A DNA stretch of 64,000 bases from NCBI RefSeq assembly GCF_023101765.2, contig NC_064224.1, positions 8,822,103-8,886,102 on the forward strand. Reading direction: 5' to 3'. A program made the position numbers and the translations under genes. Under the pieces are notes generated by a model. The model had not been told where the DNA came from. It searched no databases and was given only the letters and a program-made list of their open reading frames with translations. Positions 59,420 to 64,000 of the stretch are shown here, one piece after another (position 1 is the first letter of the stretch; each line of letters starts with the position of its first letter). The stretch is from Spodoptera frugiperda. Taxonomy: Eukaryota; Arthropoda; Insecta; Lepidoptera; Noctuidae.

Positions 59420-59616
59420 GAACTCAGCTAAGCTATGTTTTTATATCGAAAGATGCGTGCTATGGATGGTTTTCTTACTATCGATACATTGCATACTCGA
59501 GCTGCACATCTTCCTCGCACAGCTACATAGCTCAGTATCGGTGGAAACGGTCACATAGTTTCACAGCTTAGCTATTATATCTTCGTAGCATAGCTACATA
59601 GCATGTCTTTGATGGA
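59420..59616. mobile_element. Family E MITE, left end lost
   Basis: CAGCTAAGCTATGTTTTTAT, GAAAGATGCGTGCTATG, GCTGCACATCTTCCTCGCAC, TTTCACAGCTTAGCTATTAT and CATAGCTACATAGCATGTCT occur in order. The left end is absent, as in the 55974 copy. The chance reading frame is not a gene. Confidence 0.85.
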
Positions 59617-60123
59617 ACAGCACCTTGAACCTGGAGAGTAGAAGATAGTAGGTCCCATCATAATATTATAATAAGCACTACACAACCAAAGACATAACCC
59701 ATACCTTCACCACATATTCACATATTCGCGTGCAAAAAACTAGGTTGGTCAATAAATAAATACATTAGAATTGTAAATAGCCCTTTGTATGTAAGGTAAT
59801 TGGTGAGGGGCGGAGTGCCTTTGCAATTGATATCAATTAGATGTAATTAATTAATACCCACGAGTCCACCGCCGACCGCTGGCCGGTTTCCGTGTGTATG
59901 ACAGTAAATCTAATGGGGTTAACTTTGACAAAGGGATCCAATGTTTGGTCAAATATTTGATGTTGCTGTTGATTACACGAATTGAATGTTAGTTTTGCTT
60001 GAATTCGGAATCTGGAATGGATAAAGCAGGAGACTCGACAAAATAGAAGCCAGTCTTACGATGGAATGGAATAGCTACCATTGAACTCCATGATTCCATA
60101 AAAAACTTGGGTTAAAACAAAGA

Positions 60124-60283
60124 ATTCTCCCGCCTTGGGCGAAGCAGGAGGGATTGTCAGACTGTTACTGACAAAAAACCACCCCGCTCCTACTCCTGCT
60201 TTTCGAGCCGGAGCCCCGGTAAACCCGCTAGGTAGTCTGCAGCTCCGGATCAGGCATCTGCCCTACTGGGCCCCATCTGTGGA
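60124..60283 (-). mobile_element. Family A SINE-like element, poly(T) end lost
   Basis: TTCTCCCGCCTTGGGCGAAG, GTCAGACTGTTACTGACAAA, TTTTCGAGCCGGAGCCCCGG, CCGCTAGGTAGTCTGCAGCT and GGATCAGGCATCTGCCCTAC are present, ending TGGGCCCCATCTGTGG. It adjoins a family B SINE. Confidence 0.9.
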
Positions 60284-60296
60284 AGAACCTAGTCCT

Positions 60297-60470
60297 AGGA
60301 TTTTATCTTGTTTCGTGGGTCCGATTACAAACATACAAGTTCGCATACACATTGACTTCCAGGCCCCGAAACTAGAATTTGTGGATCACATAGAGTTGCT
60401 CCGTGCGGGAATCTAACCGTAGGTAATAATACGTCGCGCAGCAGCCGGTTGCCCAGCAATGCCCAACATG
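60297..60470 (-). mobile_element. Family B SINE, reverse orientation
   Basis: On the + strand it reads AGGATTTTATCTTGTTTCGT, GATTACAAACATAC, AGGCCCCGAAAC and GTGGATCACATAGAGTTGCT, then GTGCGGGAATCTAACCG, a decayed inverse B box, and CAGCCGGTTGCCCAGC. The head near 60425-60470 has small insertions. Confidence 0.85.
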
Positions 60471-61165
60471 CCCAAATGTGATGATTTGTCATACTTAAGA
60501 ATGAATTATTATATTAATTGAATGCTGCTCTTGAAAAAGAATTGTGACTTCAAACTCTATTATATTGGACGTCTTAAAATTAACCCTTGAAATTTTCTTA
60601 TTATGAACAAACCGAAAACAAAACACTTTCCACCAATACAGAAAACCTCGAGCATAAAATTATTCACTTATTTATAAGCTATTTCTATGCTCAGTGCCCA
60701 GGAGTACCGACCGGAGGAAAAACGTAATGAAATGACAATTTCATTAAACTGATGGAGTTGACCAGTTGAAATTACATATGTATGTAGTTTTAATTAAATG
60801 TCTTTTATATAGCCGCCCCCTTGCTTCGCTCGTAAAGTTTGCCCCTAAAGCTACGGTGGCGCTATCTATGAATGTTGTTCTGACACGTGGGGATGTTTAA
60901 AGTGTTTATTATTGGAGTATGTAACTACTGTCCTATTATAAAATCCTTAGACAGGAAAGACAGCCAATGCGCGTTATATTTTCTATATGTTACCAAAGTT
61001 ACCATGGTAAACCAACATTAGAAGACTTAAAGAAACGAACAAGGAATGAGTCTACTGATATAGCGACCCCCGTTACCTTCCTAAACGACATTGATTATTT
61101 TCAAAAACTGAAAAGCTCGCTATAGTTTACCCAACCAGGAGCACATAGCCAAGAACCCATGATTA

Positions 61166-61356
61166 CCAATAGTATAAATCAAAGTCGCTTTCTCTGTCCC
61201 TATGTCCCTTTGTATGCTTAAATCTTTAAAACTGCGCAATGGATTTTGATGCGGTTTTTTTTAAAAGATAGAGTGATTCAAGAGGAAGTTTTATATGTAT
61301 AATACATGCATAGTATATCACCATTGCACCCATGCGAAGCTGGGGCGGGTCGCTAG
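61166..61356 (+). mobile_element. Short non-autonomous Helitron, same family as 21883
   Basis: It starts near AATAGTATAAATCAAAGTCG, continues GGATTTTGATGCGG, AGATAGAGTGATTCAAGAGG and TATCACCATTGCACCCATGC, and ends GGGGCGGGTCGCTAG followed by T (CTAG 61353-61356). CCCA...TGGG can form a hairpin 12 nt before the end. The start is approximate. Confidence 0.85.
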
Positions 61357-62414
61357 TAACCTTTGTAAAATAAACAGAGATAATACAGTTTCAATTAATA
61401 CTACTAGCTAGAATATAAACAACTGTTTTTACGACGCGCCCGGTAACTAAGTCCAGGATCAACCGAAATACTGGGGCCTTAGGTTTTATTTCTGGTTTGG
61501 AAAAAGCTGATTACAGTCTCTGGGGTAAGTGTTTTTCCTAAGGTCCGGCCCGTGAGGTTCGTCCCATCGACAGAGATAGGACGGGACGTAATAAACTGAA
61601 AACATAAGAGGTTTGTTACTATCAAGCAGTTTTCGATACTGAAATAATATTATATGAAAGTGGTGAACTTGCTAGATAAAACTTTTTAAAGAAAGTTGAA
61701 GTTGGAACGTCAATTTTTTAAGTCGGATATTATACCTCAAAATTTTTCCTAAGTCTGAAAAATACTATCCTGAAAACCACTTCAAAATTGGTTCAACCAA
61801 ACGCGAGATTATCACCCAAAAACATGTGTGTATGTATGTTTGTATACAAGTTAAACTAAGAACTTACTTGTTTTGAAGTCTGTTAAAAATAAAATTAAAA
61901 TTGCGAAATAAAATATTCACTTCGATCTTTCGAATTGAAAGTTACAGAATAGCCTAGTTGAAAATCAGAGACCGACTATCCTATACATAGCGTAATTTTT
62001 ACTAGTTTCTCTACATTCTATCATAAATAACTTTAATCGGTTTGTAAAAGCAATTTTCCCGTTTTAATGGCGACGTCTAAACAAGATGGATAGTAAACGT
62101 CTTTCTGTTAAAATCTAAGATTATAACGCGACCATTGTCTTAATCCCAATACTTAACAACAATCAAAAACATCAATAGGATCTAGTCAGGTAAACTAATC
62201 TCGATACTTAAATGACGAGGTTTATAATATCTTTAGATAAGGGGAATTACAAATTAACATTATACAAATTAGTTCTGTCTGTCTTTGTGCATCACCTCTT
62301 ACGCAAACAAAAGAACCAACTAAGGCCCAGCGCACATTGGCGGACGCGGTGAAGATACTGAGAATATATCAATTTAAAATAAACCTTGATTACTATAGTA
62401 TACGGTTGAAAACA

Positions 62415-62466
62415 GCATGCCAAAGATGGGAGGCGTGCGGTGCCTCGTCAAGCTTTTTTGGCATGC
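62415..62466. repeat. Hairpin with 10-bp perfect stem
   Basis: GCATGCCAAA (62415-62424) and its inverse TTTGGCATGC (62457-62466) enclose a 32-base GC-rich loop. It could be a MITE end-to-end remnant; no other copy in the window. Confidence 0.6.
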
Positions 62467-62477
62467 AGTTGATGAAT

Positions 62478-62610
62478 CAGTACCCTTACTATGAGTTTGC
62501 TTTACGCTTGAAGTAGTCGAAACGAGAGAACGTTCGGTGCTCTGATTGGCCAGCTCGAATACACCAACCAATCAGAGGGCCGAATGCGTTTGATTACTCT
62601 AAGGGTACAG
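62478..62610. mobile_element. Family D palindromic MITE
   Basis: CAGTACCCTTACTATGAG at the left and CTCTAAGGGTACAG at the right, with inner GGTGCTCTGATTGGCC and CCAACCAATCAGAGG. The most compact copy (133 bp). The reading frame over it is chance. Confidence 0.9.
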
Positions 62611-62619
62611 AAATCCGTC

Positions 62620-63650
62620 ACGTCACACTTCCAAAAAGTATTTTTAACTCAATTATATGAAATAAATTTGATTGTTCTTTGAAAAGGAAACATGGTCGTA
62701 GAATACTAAAAGCTTCCTCGAAACTGTGTCGATCTATTTCTCTACTGTAGAATAAAGTGGGATTCTCAGTTAGGTACCTACCTATATACACATTTTGTAA
62801 CTGTTTAACACTTTGAACGCCACGGTGGTCACCGGTGACCGACGTTAGCGGAGGATTTGCCTTCAACAGTTTTCAATTGGCAGTCAAAGACTTATTACCT
62901 AACTAACCGGAAAGTGTTAGAATCATAGAAAGATAACAGAAATATTTAAATATGCCATCGTTCATAGGCGTTAACCAAAATATGAAAATATGAGACCTCC
63001 TGGAACCACAGACATTTCAAAAACAACAAATTGCCCAAACAAGTAGCTAACGATTAATGTTATCTTGTTTTAAACTTCAGAAAATTCATGATGATAAAGA
63101 GGTAATAAATGAGATGTATTTTTTGTAAACTTACGGACTCCAAACGTTTCAATCAAGGAACACAAAGAAGTTAAAAGAAGAAAATTTCCTCCCATAAAGA
63201 CGCAAGTCCTTCAGGGCAAGTTTCATACGAGTTTTTTTATTAATAAAATCGTAATGAAGTGGTGTTTGTTCATTCAATATTTGTTGGAGAAACAATTACT
63301 TTTGTATATTCGCTTGTATACATATACAATGTAGGCACGGCAACACATGGAGCTATACAAAACTACTTTATCATGATCTCGCTTTGTATGAACGTCCCGT
63401 GCATTCGAAGGTCCGTTTATATTGGTTGTATAGCTTGATGTAAAGTGACGTGTACAAGTGTTCGTCTATTTATTGAGACGTAAAAAGAAATGTTGTGAGC
63501 ATTTTCATCGGGAAATATTAAGATGAGTGTTTGTATGTTTGTTTTCCCGTGTTTATTGTTCAATCAGGCGGCCATGTTAGATTTTCCTGTGAAGTAGGTG
63601 TAACTATGGATGGAGAAGGAGGCTTGGTTTGTTATCTAAGTTAGGCGAAG
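62620..63650. other. Intronic sequence without recognisable features
   Basis: AT-rich; one tight GGTGGTCACCGGTGACC palindromic word near 62824-62840 is the only thing that stands out. No exon recognised. Confidence 0.4.
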
Positions 63651-63663
63651 CATTAGGCATAAG

Positions 63664-63916
63664 GGTGCTTTTCCACCAGAGATGTGCTACGCTACGTTGC
63701 TGTGGATGCGTTTGGCATCCACCAATCAAATTCATTGTTACACATAGCATAGCGCAGGTAAAAACGGGTTCAGCTAAAGTATGTTTTTTTATATCGACAC
63801 GTTGCATCTTCATAGCACATCTCTCGCACAACTACATAGCTTAGTATCATTGGAAGTGGTCTTAAAGTTTCACAGCTTAGCTAGCATAGCTACATAGCAC
63901 ATCTCTGGTGAGGAAG
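63664..63916. mobile_element. Family E MITE, complete, with 10-bp flanking repeat
   Basis: The left end is CTTTTCCACCAGAGATGTGC and the right end, inverted, CTTCCTCACCAGAGATGTGC. TAGGCATAAG flanks it at 63654-63663 and 63917-63926 (10 bp, or 8 bp GGCATAAG if the first two bases are chance). GTTGCTGTGGATGCGTTTGG and TTTCACAGCTTAGCTAGCAT lie inside. No transposase. The best copy of the family. Confidence 0.9.
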
Positions 63917-64000
63917 TAGGCATAAGTACAGTATATTCCCTTGTTTTTAAATCTTCAGAAGATAGTTACAATGATCTTGTTATTCACACAACAAAAAGAA

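Larger units (their letters stand above)
24479..64000 (+). other. Gprk2: Gprk2 intron 2 (start; presumed to leave the window)
   Basis: It begins with the GTAAGT donor at 24479. The expected next exon (an acceptor followed by a DQQPIG-like reading early in the RH domain) was not found by eye in the rest of the window, so the whole remainder is treated as intron. A short exon could have been missed. It is populated with repeats of all families listed in the summary. Confidence 0.6.

Noticed and set aside
24479..64000. Gprk2 exon 3
   Set aside because: I looked for an acceptor followed by a DQQPIG-like reading in phase 1 and found none by eye; cannot be excluded without an alignment search.

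Overview
The window looks like AT-rich genomic DNA from a moth, most likely a noctuid or close relative. There are no bacterial-style operons, and coding content is very sparse. The interspersed repeats (tRNA-headed SINEs, short Helitrons ending in CTAG, palindromic MITEs, RTE/jockey fossils) resemble families I know from Lepidoptera. The species cannot be named from this.

One protein-coding gene is recognisable: the 5' part of the G protein-coupled receptor kinase of the GRK4/5/6 type (fly name Gprk2), on the + strand. Coding exon 1 (1284-1335) gives the first 17 codons plus one base. Coding exon 2 (24383-24478) continues in phase with codons 18-49 plus one base. Intron 1 is 23,047 bp. Intron 2 starts at 24479 and seems to run off the end of the window (>39 kb), because I found no third exon. 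A CpG-rich stretch (about 880-1260) sits just upstream of the start codon and is the likely promoter/5' leader; it carries a uORF that overlaps the start codon.

Almost everything else is intronic and is a layered record of transposons. I grouped the repeats by cross-comparison inside the window. Family A: about 155-180 bp SINE-like element with poly(A)/poly(T) end (9 copies). Family B: tRNA-headed SINE with a B box (3 copies). Family C: second tRNA-headed SINE with a perfect A box in one copy (2 copies plus one 5'-truncated tail). Family D: palindromic MITE with AGTACCCTTAGTATGAG-like ends (4 copies). Family E: MITE with CCACCAGAGATGTGCTA inverted ends (4 copies). Family G: element with a (GAT)n tail (3 copies). 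Family H: about 310 bp poly(A)-ended element, often reduced to its last 100 bp (about 14 copies). Several non-autonomous Helitrons are present, each ending CTAG followed by T. There are fossils of jockey-like, RTE-like and restriction-like-endonuclease-type LINEs, and one hAT-type MITE with an 8-bp target duplication that carries a nested family D copy.

The best leads for a second look are: a family H element flanked by about 90-bp direct repeats that abut both of its ends (54222-54713), a perfect 62-bp foldback at a LINE tail (25648-25709), a threefold repeated block immediately before the exon 2 splice acceptor (24109-24364), a complete 1.5-kb Helitron with a 150-bp tandem duplication (42179-43674), and the shared 3' tail of SINE C and an RTE-like LINE. 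I saw no CRISPR array, no intact tRNA/rRNA gene, and no new defence- or pathway-like gene cluster.
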